Shown piece by piece: positions 1-5,637 of a DNA stretch of 5,637 nt (positions are counted from its first letter, which is position 1; each line of letters begins with the position of its first letter). A program made the position numbers and the translations under genes. Origin of the DNA: JALYTY01 sp964546935 (GTDB lineage: Bacteria; Vulcanimicrobiota; Vulcanimicrobiia; Vulcanimicrobiales; Vulcanimicrobiaceae); assembly GCA_964546935.1 (NCBI GenBank), contig CAZJLJ010000112.1, forward strand, positions 1 through 5,637, read 5' to 3'. The notes under the pieces were generated by a model. The model was not told where the DNA came from. It made no database searches and saw nothing but the letters and a program-made list of their open reading frames with translations.

Positions 1-636
1 GAAACGATGCTGTCCCCTGGAACGCCGACCAGCGTTGCCAACGCGATCTCGAAAGACGTCGGCAATGCAAAAGCGATGGCACACGATGTGGTGAACACGG
101 TGATGCAAACCAAATTTAAAATCGCCGGTGAAATCTATGGACCCGCAGCCGCCTTTGACGTACTCGATCTCGACGCCACGAAGATGGGTAACGCCGAACG
201 CGCAATCAAAACCTTGAACGACGAAATCGGCACCGAATCGAAAGATGCCGTTACTCGAAGCACTATTCGCGAGGACGTGCGTAACGTCGATGGGATGGTT
301 CGTTTTCCCGAAGCGACGCCGAATATGCCGTGGCACGCCGACCGGCCGGCGATCGCGGTCTACAATGAACTGGCAAACGACAACCGCCTCACAGCGACTC
401 TTCGCAACGACGCTTCTCAGGCAGCGAGCGCGGTGAAAGATTTGATTCTGGCGCACGGCGAGAGCCGGAACTTCGGACCTTTCGGTGGCGCGAACTACCG
501 CGACGCAGTGGGGCCGACGATTCACGCTCCGGTCAACGCGCGTGAAGTTGATCCGTGGGCTCCGGCGATTAGCGAAACGAAGAACGACTTCTACGGCGCG
601 GTAGACCAGAACAAATTCGTGCGCGCTGTCGCATAA
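1..636 (+). CDS. C-terminal part of a probable clostripain-like (C11) cysteine peptidase, 5' truncated
   Basis: The reading frame is open from the first base (Glu-Thr-Met) and ends at TAA 634-636, so the gene most likely begins upstream. The ATG at 7 is probably internal, since only six bases precede it and they hold no ribosome site. The opening ETMLSPGTP resembles the SEET-x-PGxGW stretch that follows the catalytic Cys in peptidase family C11. About 45 residues later, AAFDVLDLDATKMGNAERAI matches the family's 'SaiDLskm..v..al' segment. Both matches are from memory of the family. The catalytic His and Cys would lie upstream and cannot be checked. The tail, after about residue 75, is rich in Asn, Asp and Ala, has no membrane segment, and ends DQNKFVRAVA. 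C11 enzymes are usually exported Arg-type proteases. The assignment is tentative; an unrelated secreted protein is possible. The next gene follows 50 bases later on the same strand. Confidence 0.5.
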   Translation, partial: ETMLSPGTPTSVANAISKDVGNAKAMAHDVVNTVMQTKFKIAGEIYGPAAAFDVLDLDATKMGNAERAIKTLNDEIGTESKDAVTRSTIREDVRNVDGMVRFPEATPNMPWHADRPAIAVYNELANDNRLTATLRNDASQAASAVKDLILAHGESRNFGPFGGANYRDAVGPTIHAPVNAREVDPWAPAISETKNDFYGAVDQNKFVRAVA

Positions 637-650
637 AAAAAGCTCAAGAG

Positions 651-679
651 GTAACATCGGGGCTCATCCGTGCGATACT
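651..679 (+). promoter_or_regulatory. Candidate promoter for the alpha/beta hydrolase, placing the mRNA start at or near the ATG
   Basis: GATACT at 674-679 matches four of six bases of a sigma-70 -10 box and is preceded by TG at 671-672, as in an extended -10. GTAACA at 651-656 matches four of six bases of a -35 box at 17-base spacing. Only seven bases separate the -10 box from the ATG at 687, so transcription would start at or within a base or two of the start codon. The region has no Shine-Dalgarno sequence at a usable distance; the purine-rich AAGAGG at 646-651 is about 35 bases away. This rests on visual matching only. Confidence 0.3.
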
Positions 680-686
680 AGATCGT

Positions 687-1718
687 ATGATGAGCCTCGC
701 GCTCGTTGGCGCACTTTTGCTCGCAGCAACCTCACCGGCCGGGGATTTAACCGCTAGACTGGACGCTGCGGCGAAACAGTACAACGCGGCGATTCCAAAC
801 GTTGCGCCGATCACGGGAACAGACACTGCAGCCGACTACCTGGAGCGGTTGTTGGACGACCGCGGGCTCTTTGCGATCAAAGAAGTTCCCCAGGGGTATA
901 CGCAGACCCAATACGAAGAGCTCATCGAAAACTTGAGCACGTTAGACATTGACGTCGCGAACCAACTGATTCACCGCACGTACGCGCGAATGTCGGATTC
1001 ACCGGGAGTTCACGAGGTATTCGTGAAGTCGACTGTCGATGGAACGATGCAAGCCGTCGGGGTATACGTTCCGCCAACTTACGATAAGCGGAAAGCCTCG
1101 CCATTGGTGGTTTTGCTGCACGGCCATCCACAATCGGAGTCGCAGCTTCTCGCTCCACCATATTTTGAAGATTTGGCGAATTCGACGGGCTCCATTATCG
1201 TAGCGCCGTACGGCCGCGGCTATTACAACTTTCGCAAAGCGGCATCGCAAGACGTGTACGATGCGTTCGATGAAGCGCTGCGGACGTTCAACATCGATCC
1301 GAGAAAACGGTTTCTCGCCGGATACTCCATGGGCGGTTTCTCGGTCTTCGAAATTCAGGCGATCCGCCACGACGCGTGGTCAGCGGTGATGTGCATCTCC
1401 GGCGGCTTATTGGGGCCCGACGCGCGAAGTGCAGTAAGTTCGCTTCGGATGACGCCGGTCTACGTTCTAACGGGCGATAAAGACGACAGCATCGATCCGA
1501 AATACACCACGGCCAGTGCGGAGTATTTAGCGAGTTCGCGTATCGATGTCACATTCTACGATCAGCACGACGGAACGCATCGTTTAGTCACGTTGCTGCC
1601 TATCCTCAACCGCGCTTGGCACGATATGCATGAAGGCACCGTCCATCAACTGGTGGTGACCGATATGCCACACTTCAATCTCGGCGCTAGCGTCTCTGAA
1701 CCGACGTTCAAGATTTAG
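687..1718 (+). CDS. Probable exported alpha/beta hydrolase (serine esterase/peptidase type)
   Basis: A 343-residue protein. The N-terminus is a short hydrophobic stretch (residues 3-15) ending SPA-GD, consistent with a signal peptide cut near residue 18, but it lacks the usual basic n-region. Residues 20-115 form a family-unassigned helical region. An alpha/beta hydrolase domain follows: an oxyanion-hole strand LLHGHPQS (HG at 145-146), the nucleophile elbow GYSMG with Ser214, a late-strand acid in TGDKDD (Asp266 or a neighbour), and the C-terminal histidine in DGTHR (His298). Order and spacing fit an esterase or prolyl-oligopeptidase-like enzyme; the substrate cannot be read from sequence. 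ATG 687 is chosen because no ATG, GTG or TTG lies upstream in frame; the ATG at 690 is an alternative. It may share a transcript with the peptidase fragment upstream or use its own promoter. Its end overlaps the convergent di-heme gene. Confidence 0.75.
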   Translation: MMSLALVGALLLAATSPAGDLTARLDAAAKQYNAAIPNVAPITGTDTAADYLERLLDDRGLFAIKEVPQGYTQTQYEELIENLSTLDIDVANQLIHRTYARMSDSPGVHEVFVKSTVDGTMQAVGVYVPPTYDKRKASPLVVLLHGHPQSESQLLAPPYFEDLANSTGSIIVAPYGRGYYNFRKAASQDVYDAFDEALRTFNIDPRKRFLAGYSMGGFSVFEIQAIRHDAWSAVMCISGGLLGPDARSAVSSLRMTPVYVLTGDKDDSIDPKYTTASAEYLASSRIDVTFYDQHDGTHRLVTLLPILNRAWHDMHEGTVHQLVVTDMPHFNLGASVSEPTFKI

Positions 1719-2875
1719 TATTCCTTTGGCGCAGGTGACGCAAACGGGTCCGCGAACGCGGCATTCGTTAAAAAGTTCGTGTCTGTCAGGCTTTGTAAGA
1801 ACGCGATCAAATCGGCACGGTCCTGTTTTGAAATCGTGAAGCCCGAGATCACCAGATCTTTGTACCGATTCAAGCGGCCCACGCCGGCGTACGGCCCGCT
1901 GGAAATCGTTCGTCCGCCCACACTATAGTGGTCCAGGGCAGCGTCCAGATCGCGGACGCTGCCGTCGTGCATATACGGAGCGCGGACTGCAACATTGCGC
2001 AATGTCGGCGCACGAAATGCCCCCATATCTTTGATGTTATGCGTGATTTCGTAGGCGCCGGTGTTATTAGACGGATACGCGCCGGTGCCGTGCACGTTGT
2101 ACAAGCCGGTATTGTGAAATGCCACTTGCACGATGCGCGTACGTGTGTCGGCGGTACTATCTGCGAAATCAACCCCACCGTGGCAGTGGAAACATTCCAG
2201 TTTCTCACCAAAGAACAGTTTCTCGCCGCGCTTCGCGGAGTCGCTGATCGCGTGCTCGTCACCGCCGTAGCGATAGCGATCGTACGGCGCGTCAAGGGAA
2301 ATCAACGTGCGCTCGAACGAAGCTATCGCCTTCGTCAAATTCCCGAGCGTAAAGGGATCGGGCGAGCTGGGGAACGCGCCGTGGAATAGCGTTTGATACC
2401 GTTGGTCATCACGCAAACGGGCAAAGAGCTCTTTCTCGTGCCCGGACAATCCCAACTCTACCGGATGCTCGCCGAACATCGGCACCAACATCTGTTGCTC
2501 GAGGTGCCGCTGGAGCGGGTTCGCCCATGTGAGCACCGTATAGTAGCCGACATTTGTCAGCGTTAGCGCACGCCGCGGATGGTGTTGTCCGGTCGCACCG
2601 ATCGCCGTGACATTGACATCCGAAAACGCGAGACGCTGAATGTGACACGTCGAGCACGAATACGAACCATTGATGGACAGCCGCTTGTCGTAAAACAAGT
2701 AATGGCCGAGTTCCACCTTCTCGTCGGTCATGGGATTGTCCGAAGGAACGATCGGCGGCGCTGCCCACGACGGGATATTCCAGTGGTACTGCTTGATCGA
2801 TTCCGCGCCGTTGGCAAGGAGACTCGCACCCGCCCACGCGACGATCAGGATCAGGAAGGTTCGCGCGAGATTCAT
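1715..2875 (-). CDS. mbnH: MbnH-family di-heme enzyme (MauG/cytochrome c peroxidase superfamily)
   Basis: A 386-residue exported di-heme c-type protein. It has an N-terminal hydrophobic signal (residues 6-21, cleavage near 21-24) and two heme-attachment motifs, CSTCH at 74-78 and CFHCH at 228-232, as in bacterial CcpA/MauG proteins. Trp117, in TWANPLQ, lies 39 residues after the first heme His, the spacing of the inter-heme Trp in CcpA. Near the C-terminus, RAPYMHDGS (299-306) is the superfamily signature, and Tyr317 (DHY) falls where classical peroxidases carry a Met heme ligand, suggesting MauG-like chemistry. Characterised MbnH forms a bis-Fe(IV) state and oxidises a Trp of its partner MbnP to kynurenine. 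It sits directly after mbnP, and its ATG overlaps the mbnP TGA (ATGA, 2872-2875), so translation is probably coupled; no separate Shine-Dalgarno is visible. A generic cytochrome c peroxidase is the alternative, but the mbnP partner argues for MbnH. Confidence 0.9.
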   Translation of the reverse strand: MNLARTFLILIVAWAGASLLANGAESIKQYHWNIPSWAAPPIVPSDNPMTDEKVELGHYLFYDKRLSINGSYSCSTCHIQRLAFSDVNVTAIGATGQHHPRRALTLTNVGYYTVLTWANPLQRHLEQQMLVPMFGEHPVELGLSGHEKELFARLRDDQRYQTLFHGAFPSSPDPFTLGNLTKAIASFERTLISLDAPYDRYRYGGDEHAISDSAKRGEKLFFGEKLECFHCHGGVDFADSTADTRTRIVQVAFHNTGLYNVHGTGAYPSNNTGAYEITHNIKDMGAFRAPTLRNVAVRAPYMHDGSVRDLDAALDHYSVGGRTISSGPYAGVGRLNRYKDLVISGFTISKQDRADLIAFLQSLTDTNFLTNAAFADPFASPAPKEY

Positions 2876-3711
2876 CGCACGCGGAAAACGGCTTGCGTTC
2901 CGGCCGGATTAGCGCCAAACGCGACGCCGATATTCGCCATCACGGCGCCGCAATTATCCATTGCCATCGACATGCACCCCGGACTACCGTTCGGATCGTA
3001 ATGTTCCAAGTCGGCCCCGTTCAACAATTTCGCAACGTCTACGACGATCGTGCTTTTGCCGACACTGAAATGGTTCAGCGCGATCTCCGGGCGGTTTACG
3101 TCATTGCAGTGTGCAGCTTTGCCGCTCATCGTGCAGCGCATGCTTCCCAGATGGAAGACATACGGAACGGAATGGCCGTTCTTTCCAACGACACGCGTAT
3201 CCAGGCGCAGAAATTTGTAGCCGTCTTGCCAACTCCAAAACATGTCGGTGATATTGAGCGGCGAGTTCGCGATCGTTGCGTCGGCGTGATTTAGGTCCTC
3301 GGGAACACCGAGCGTGAATACGATTGCGGTGTAATTGCCCGGCGGTGCAGTTCCCACGACCTCGTCGTGCATTTGCGGAGAACCGTTTGCACAGCGGCTC
3401 GCCGAATCTTCGAAGCTCAAGAACGCGACGTCACGCTGTTGCCACGTACCGTCCTGGTCCAGGGCAAGCGGCGTTTGATGCCCCTGCGCATCGACAAGGC
3501 GAACGCGCGAAACATAGAAGCGGAAAAACTCCGGCGTTATGGCGGCCTGCGTCTTGCCGATTCCGGCGTAAGTCTGCCCGCACTTAAATGGATGCGAACC
3601 AACCACGGCTTCGAACCGAATATGGATCGCTTGGGTTGGCGCTGCGGCGGCTAACGCAAGAGCGCAAACGCCCGCAGCTGCCGCGGCCACAAGAGGCGAC
3701 TGCAATTTCAT
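2872..3711 (-). CDS. mbnP: MbnP-family copper-binding protein (partner of MbnH)
   Basis: A 279-residue exported protein. Its signal peptide has Lys2 and an Ala-rich core, with likely cleavage after TQA (Ala28). The mature part reads as the MbnP family (formerly the four-Cys 'metallo-mystery pair' protein): FEAVVGSHPFKCG at the start, then FRFYVSRVRL (63-72), LSFEDSASRCANG (98-110), TLGVPEDLNHAD (133-144), FWSWQDGYKFLR (158-169), HLGSMRC (187-193), Cys202, and GCMSMAMDNC (245-254). Cysteines 44, 107, 193, 202, 246 and 254 could form disulfides. Characterised MbnP binds copper only after MbnH converts a Trp to kynurenine; Trp159 and Trp161 in the WSW motif are the best candidates here by inference, with Trp90 less so. 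The start is firm: the upstream frame reaches a TAG four codons back with no other start. It leads a two-gene operon with mbnH and is divergent from the acyl-CoA dehydrogenase. No Shine-Dalgarno is visible. Confidence 0.92.
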   Translation of the reverse strand: MKLQSPLVAAAAAGVCALALAAAAPTQAIHIRFEAVVGSHPFKCGQTYAGIGKTQAAITPEFFRFYVSRVRLVDAQGHQTPLALDQDGTWQQRDVAFLSFEDSASRCANGSPQMHDEVVGTAPPGNYTAIVFTLGVPEDLNHADATIANSPLNITDMFWSWQDGYKFLRLDTRVVGKNGHSVPYVFHLGSMRCTMSGKAAHCNDVNRPEIALNHFSVGKSTIVVDVAKLLNGADLEHYDPNGSPGCMSMAMDNCGAVMANIGVAFGANPAGTQAVFRVR

Positions 3712-3730
3712 ACACCCACGCTAACACCCA
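3712..3730 (-). repeat. Perfect 7-base direct repeat abutting the mbnP start codon
   Basis: On the plus strand ACACCCA occurs at 3712-3718 and again at 3724-3730 (TGGGTGT twice on the minus strand), a period of 12 bases. The first copy touches the mbnP ATG. The five bases between the copies belong to a possible -10 element. A repeat on one helix face every 12 bases could be an operator for a regulator of the mbnP-mbnH operon, but it matches no copper-regulator site I recognise and may be chance. Confidence 0.4.
3718..3723 (-). promoter_or_regulatory. Possible -10 element of the mbnP-mbnH operon
   Basis: The minus strand reads TAGCGT here, a TAnnnT-type -10 element ending six bases before the mbnP ATG. 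If used, it would give a leaderless transcript beginning at the start codon, which would fit the absence of a Shine-Dalgarno sequence. No convincing -35 box is seen 16-18 bases upstream, so this is weak. Confidence 0.2.
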
Positions 3731-3793
3731 GCTAAAGCGGGGTCTTGAACGCCATTTGCAGATAGAAACGCACGGCTCGCCGAACCAGGCAGC

Positions 3794-4969
3794 ATGATTG
3801 ACCGATTGCGCGCCTTTATGGACGAGCATGTCTATCCTAACGAACGGCTTTACTTCGAGCAGCTCGCTTCGAGCCAGTCACGCTGGGCGCAGCCGCCGGT
3901 GATGGAGTCGCTCAAGGCGATGGCGCGTGATTCCGGCTTGTGGAACTTGTTTCTTCCGGAACCTGAGTACGGCGCCGGGCTTACGAACCGCGAATATGCG
4001 CCGCTTTGCGAGCTGATGGGCACATCGCCGATTGCGCCGGAAGTCTTCAATTGCAATGCGCCGGACACCGGGAACATGGAAGTGCTCGCACGATATGGCT
4101 CAAGAGAACAGCGCGATCGTTGGCTCGAGCCGTTACTGCGCGGTGAAATTCGCAGCGGTTTTGCAATGACCGAACCCGGTATCGCGTCCTCGGATGCGAC
4201 AAACATTGAAGCCTCAATTGTTAAAGAAGGCAACGGGTACGTCCTGAACGGCCGAAAATGGTGGACGACCGGAGCGGCGCACCCGCACACGCGGATTCTA
4301 ATTTTTATGGGCAAGAGCGATCCCACGGCGCCGAAGCATCAACAACAATCAATGGTGCTGATTCCCACTGAAACGCCGGGTGTCCGGATCGTGCGACGTC
4401 TTTCGGTCTTCGGTTACGACGATGCGCCGTTCGGCCATTGCGAGATGGCATTTGAAAACGTGCGCGTGCCGGTTGAAAATATGATTCTTGGCGAAGGGCG
4501 CGGATTCGAAATAGCGCAAGGGCGCCTCGGTCCCGGACGCTTGCACCACTGCCTTCGCTTAATCGGACTTGCGGAACGCGTGGTCGGGATGATGTGCCGG
4601 CGTGTGCTCGACCGGGTCACCTTCGGAAGGCCCCTCGCGGAGCAAGGCGTTGTGCGCGAATGGATCGCACGCTCGCGCATCGAGATCGAACAAGGCCGTT
4701 TGCTGGTTTATAGCGCCGCGGATAAACTTGATAGACGCGGAAATAAAACTGCCGCTACGGCAATCGCGATGGCTAAAGTCGCGATACCGTCAATGGTGCA
4801 AGGCGTGGTCGACCGTGCGATTCAGGCCTTCGGCGCTGAAGGGCTGCTCGATGACACCGGACTTTCGCATGCGTGGATCAACGCACGCTCGTTGCGAATT
4901 GCCGACGGCCCCGATGAAGTGCATCTACGCTCGATTGCAAAAGCGGAACTTGGAAAGTACGAGGCCTAA
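3794..4969 (+). CDS. ACAD10/ACAD11-like (LvaC-like) acyl-CoA dehydrogenase family protein
   Basis: A 391-residue flavoprotein of the acyl-CoA dehydrogenase fold. It carries hallmarks of the ACAD10/11 branch: PDTGNMEVL (90-98), FAMTEPGIASSDATN (123-137), NGRKWWTTGA (152-161), HQQQSM (182-187), VFGYDDAPFGHCE (205-217), FEIAQGRLGPGRLHH (238-252) and RIADGPDEVH (368-377). In ordinary acyl-CoA dehydrogenases the last motif holds the catalytic Glu in YEGT; here Asp371 takes that place, as in its branch. Relatives, Pseudomonas LvaC and mammalian ACAD10/11, act on 4-phosphoacyl-CoA, removing the phosphate so that a 3-hydroxyacyl-CoA can enter beta-oxidation; that substrate is inferred here. ATG 3794 is the only start: the upstream frame is open to a TGA at 3746 without ATG, GTG or TTG. 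The ribosome site is weak (AGG at 3787-3789). It leads a tight cassette: its TAA overlaps the next ATG by one base. Confidence 0.9.
   Translation: MIDRLRAFMDEHVYPNERLYFEQLASSQSRWAQPPVMESLKAMARDSGLWNLFLPEPEYGAGLTNREYAPLCELMGTSPIAPEVFNCNAPDTGNMEVLARYGSREQRDRWLEPLLRGEIRSGFAMTEPGIASSDATNIEASIVKEGNGYVLNGRKWWTTGAAHPHTRILIFMGKSDPTAPKHQQQSMVLIPTETPGVRIVRRLSVFGYDDAPFGHCEMAFENVRVPVENMILGEGRGFEIAQGRLGPGRLHHCLRLIGLAERVVGMMCRRVLDRVTFGRPLAEQGVVREWIARSRIEIEQGRLLVYSAADKLDRRGNKTAATAIAMAKVAIPSMVQGVVDRAIQAFGAEGLLDDTGLSHAWINARSLRIADGPDEVHLRSIAKAELGKYEA
4961..4964 (+). promoter_or_regulatory. Ribosome binding site for the histidine phosphatase gene
   Basis: GAGG lies at the end of the dehydrogenase gene, four bases before the ATG at 4969 and seven before the in-frame ATG at 4972. 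The spacing favours 4972 as the true start, which would shorten the protein by one residue. Confidence 0.4.
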
Positions 4970-5613
4970 TGATGTCAAGCTTTAGCGTTCGCGAGGGCGC
5001 GACGGAGTTATTACTGATTCGCCATGCGGATGCATCGCACAACGGCCCCCTCGAAGACATCACGGTCACGCATGGAGACTTTCCGCTCAGCGAGAGAGGC
5101 GTGTTTCAGGCGAAACTGCTGGCGTTGCGCCTTGCCAACCGCGGCCTAAGCGCGATCCATACAAGCCACTTGAAGCGCTCGTTCCAAACCGCTGAAATAA
5201 TTGCGGAGAAGGCGAATCTTCCTGTTGAAATCGATGAACGCTTACGCGAAGTCCAAATTGCAGGCGCAGAAAAAATCGGCCTCCACGAGCTCGCCGAAAT
5301 TGCGATTGCGCGTGGCGGTTGGTCTCATCTGCCGGGGACGGAGCAACCGGTCTCAGTTCGCGGTCGAATGCACGAAGCAATCGAAGCGATTATCGCCTCT
5401 CACGCCGGCGAGCGCGTCGCTGTCGTCAGCCACGCGGGGGCCATTAACGCATACATCGCCGGATTGCTGGGGCTTCAACACGACTTTTTCTTTCCGGCGG
5501 GAAACACGTCGATCAGCATTGTTCGCGCTCGCGAAGAAAAACGGCTCGTTGTAACGTTGAACGACATCGCGCACTTGGAATACGCGCAAGCCATGCACCA
5601 TGCAGCACACTGA
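4969..5613 (+). CDS. Histidine phosphatase superfamily (phosphoglycerate mutase-like) protein
   Basis: A 214-residue cytosolic protein with no signal peptide. The branch-1 histidine phosphatase core is complete: the phosphohistidine motif LLIRHAD (Arg18, His19), the phosphate-pocket Arg70 in SHLKRSFQTAE, the acid Glu94 in LREVQ, and the second catalytic His155 in VVSHAG. Both RHG and SHG signatures carry Ala for Gly (RHA, SHA), seen in non-mutase phosphatases of the superfamily. These enzymes remove phosphate from small molecules or proteins through a phospho-His intermediate; its substrate is unknown. It overlaps the dehydrogenase stop by one base (TAATG) and the next gene by 14 bases, so the three are almost certainly cotranscribed. 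Context suggests work on a phosphorylated acyl-CoA or a related intermediate, or clearing a dead-end product. That is inference. ATG 4972 is an alternative start. Confidence 0.88.
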   Translation: MMSSFSVREGATELLLIRHADASHNGPLEDITVTHGDFPLSERGVFQAKLLALRLANRGLSAIHTSHLKRSFQTAEIIAEKANLPVEIDERLREVQIAGAEKIGLHELAEIAIARGGWSHLPGTEQPVSVRGRMHEAIEAIIASHAGERVAVVSHAGAINAYIAGLLGLQHDFFFPAGNTSISIVRAREEKRLVVTLNDIAHLEYAQAMHHAAH

Positions 5614-5637
5614 TCCCGAAGTCATCGACGTTCGACC
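5600..5637 (+). CDS. N-terminal fragment of a third cassette gene, possibly an APH-like phosphotransferase
   Basis: An ATG at 5600 opens a frame that reads MQHTDPEVIDVRP and runs off the right edge after 12 full codons. It overlaps the end of the phosphatase gene by 14 bases. The start of phosphotransferase-family (aminoglycoside-phosphotransferase-like) proteins found beside ACAD11-type dehydrogenases often resembles '..VR.g..ld', so the fragment fits. Twelve residues cannot prove it. No Shine-Dalgarno is visible. The kinase call rests mainly on the known LvaA-LvaC and ACAD10/11 pairing. Confidence 0.4.
   Translation, partial: MQHTDPEVIDVR

Noticed and set aside
673..685. Imperfect palindrome CGAT-ACTAG-ATCG before the hydrolase
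   Set aside because: Four-base arms only. It overlaps the candidate -10 element, but there is not enough signal to call an operator.
637..686. A run of seven A residues after the first gene as a terminator
   Set aside because: There is no GC-rich hairpin before it, and the run is A rather than T on the transcribed sense strand.
1928..2389. Long plus-strand open frame (153 codons) inside mbnH
   Set aside because: It lies antisense to the di-heme gene, whose heme motifs and family signatures are intact. Its translation is rich in Arg, Val and Ile, with no recognisable motif and no ribosome site.
2409..2918. Minus-strand open frame (169 codons) across the mbnP-mbnH junction
   Set aside because: Same strand as mbnP and mbnH but in another frame, covering well-conserved coding sequence of both. 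The product looks like a frame shadow.
2579..3001. Plus-strand open frame (140 codons) antisense to mbnH and mbnP
   Set aside because: Arg-rich composition typical of antisense shadows in GC-rich genes; overlaps two supported genes.
3745..3768. TTGAAC with downstream GATAGA or TAGAAA as a promoter for the dehydrogenase cassette
   Set aside because: The spacing between the boxes is only 10-12 bases, too short for a sigma-70 promoter, and the -10 match is poor.
3773..3782. 10-base inverted repeat CGGCTCGCCG upstream of the dehydrogenase
   Set aside because: Four-base arms with a two-base centre are expected by chance in GC-rich DNA, and the loop is too small for a stable hairpin.
3588..3797. 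Plus-strand open frame (69 codons) running from within mbnP to the dehydrogenase start
   Set aside because: Mostly antisense to the mbnP signal-peptide region, without a ribosome site or recognisable motif. Its only curiosity is a stop overlapping the dehydrogenase ATG.
3850..4326. Minus-strand open frame (158 codons) inside the acyl-CoA dehydrogenase
   Set aside because: The sense frame carries unbroken family motifs; the antisense product is Ser/Pro/Arg-rich with no domain.

Overview
The window is a gene-dense, moderately GC-rich bacterial segment with five complete or near-complete genes and a fragment at each edge. Intergenic gaps are short: about 50 bases at 637-686 and 82 bases at 3712-3793. 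No rRNA, tRNA, CRISPR array, insertion sequence or phage gene was seen. Shine-Dalgarno sequences are weak or absent before most starts. The gene set suggests a free-living, aerobic, heterotrophic bacterium with an exported c-type cytochrome system. No gene fixes the phylum. An environmental lineage that tolerates leaderless or SD-poor starts would fit, but that is inference only.

Left part, plus strand (1-1718): the C-terminal part of a probable clostripain-like (C11) peptidase is followed by a probable exported alpha/beta hydrolase with a GYSMG nucleophile elbow. The hydrolase ends tail-to-tail against the next operon, with a 4-base overlap of the two coding regions.

Middle, minus strand (3711 to 1715): a two-gene operon encodes an MbnP-family copper-binding protein and its partner, an MbnH-family di-heme (MauG/CcpA-like) enzyme. 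The stop and start codons overlap as ATGA. In characterised pairs, MbnH oxidises a tryptophan of MbnP to kynurenine, which creates a copper site. The pair occurs here with no methanobactin biosynthesis gene in the window. A perfect 7-base direct repeat abuts the mbnP start codon.

Right part, plus strand (3794-5637): a tightly packed cassette runs divergently from mbnP. It encodes an ACAD10/11-like (LvaC-like) acyl-CoA dehydrogenase, a histidine-phosphatase-superfamily protein, and the first 12 codons of a third gene. That third gene may be an APH-like phosphotransferase. If so, the cassette resembles the kinase plus ACAD module that converts 4-hydroxyacyl-CoA through a 4-phospho intermediate for beta-oxidation, with a phosphatase added. 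This recalls the phosphatase domain fused into animal ACAD10.
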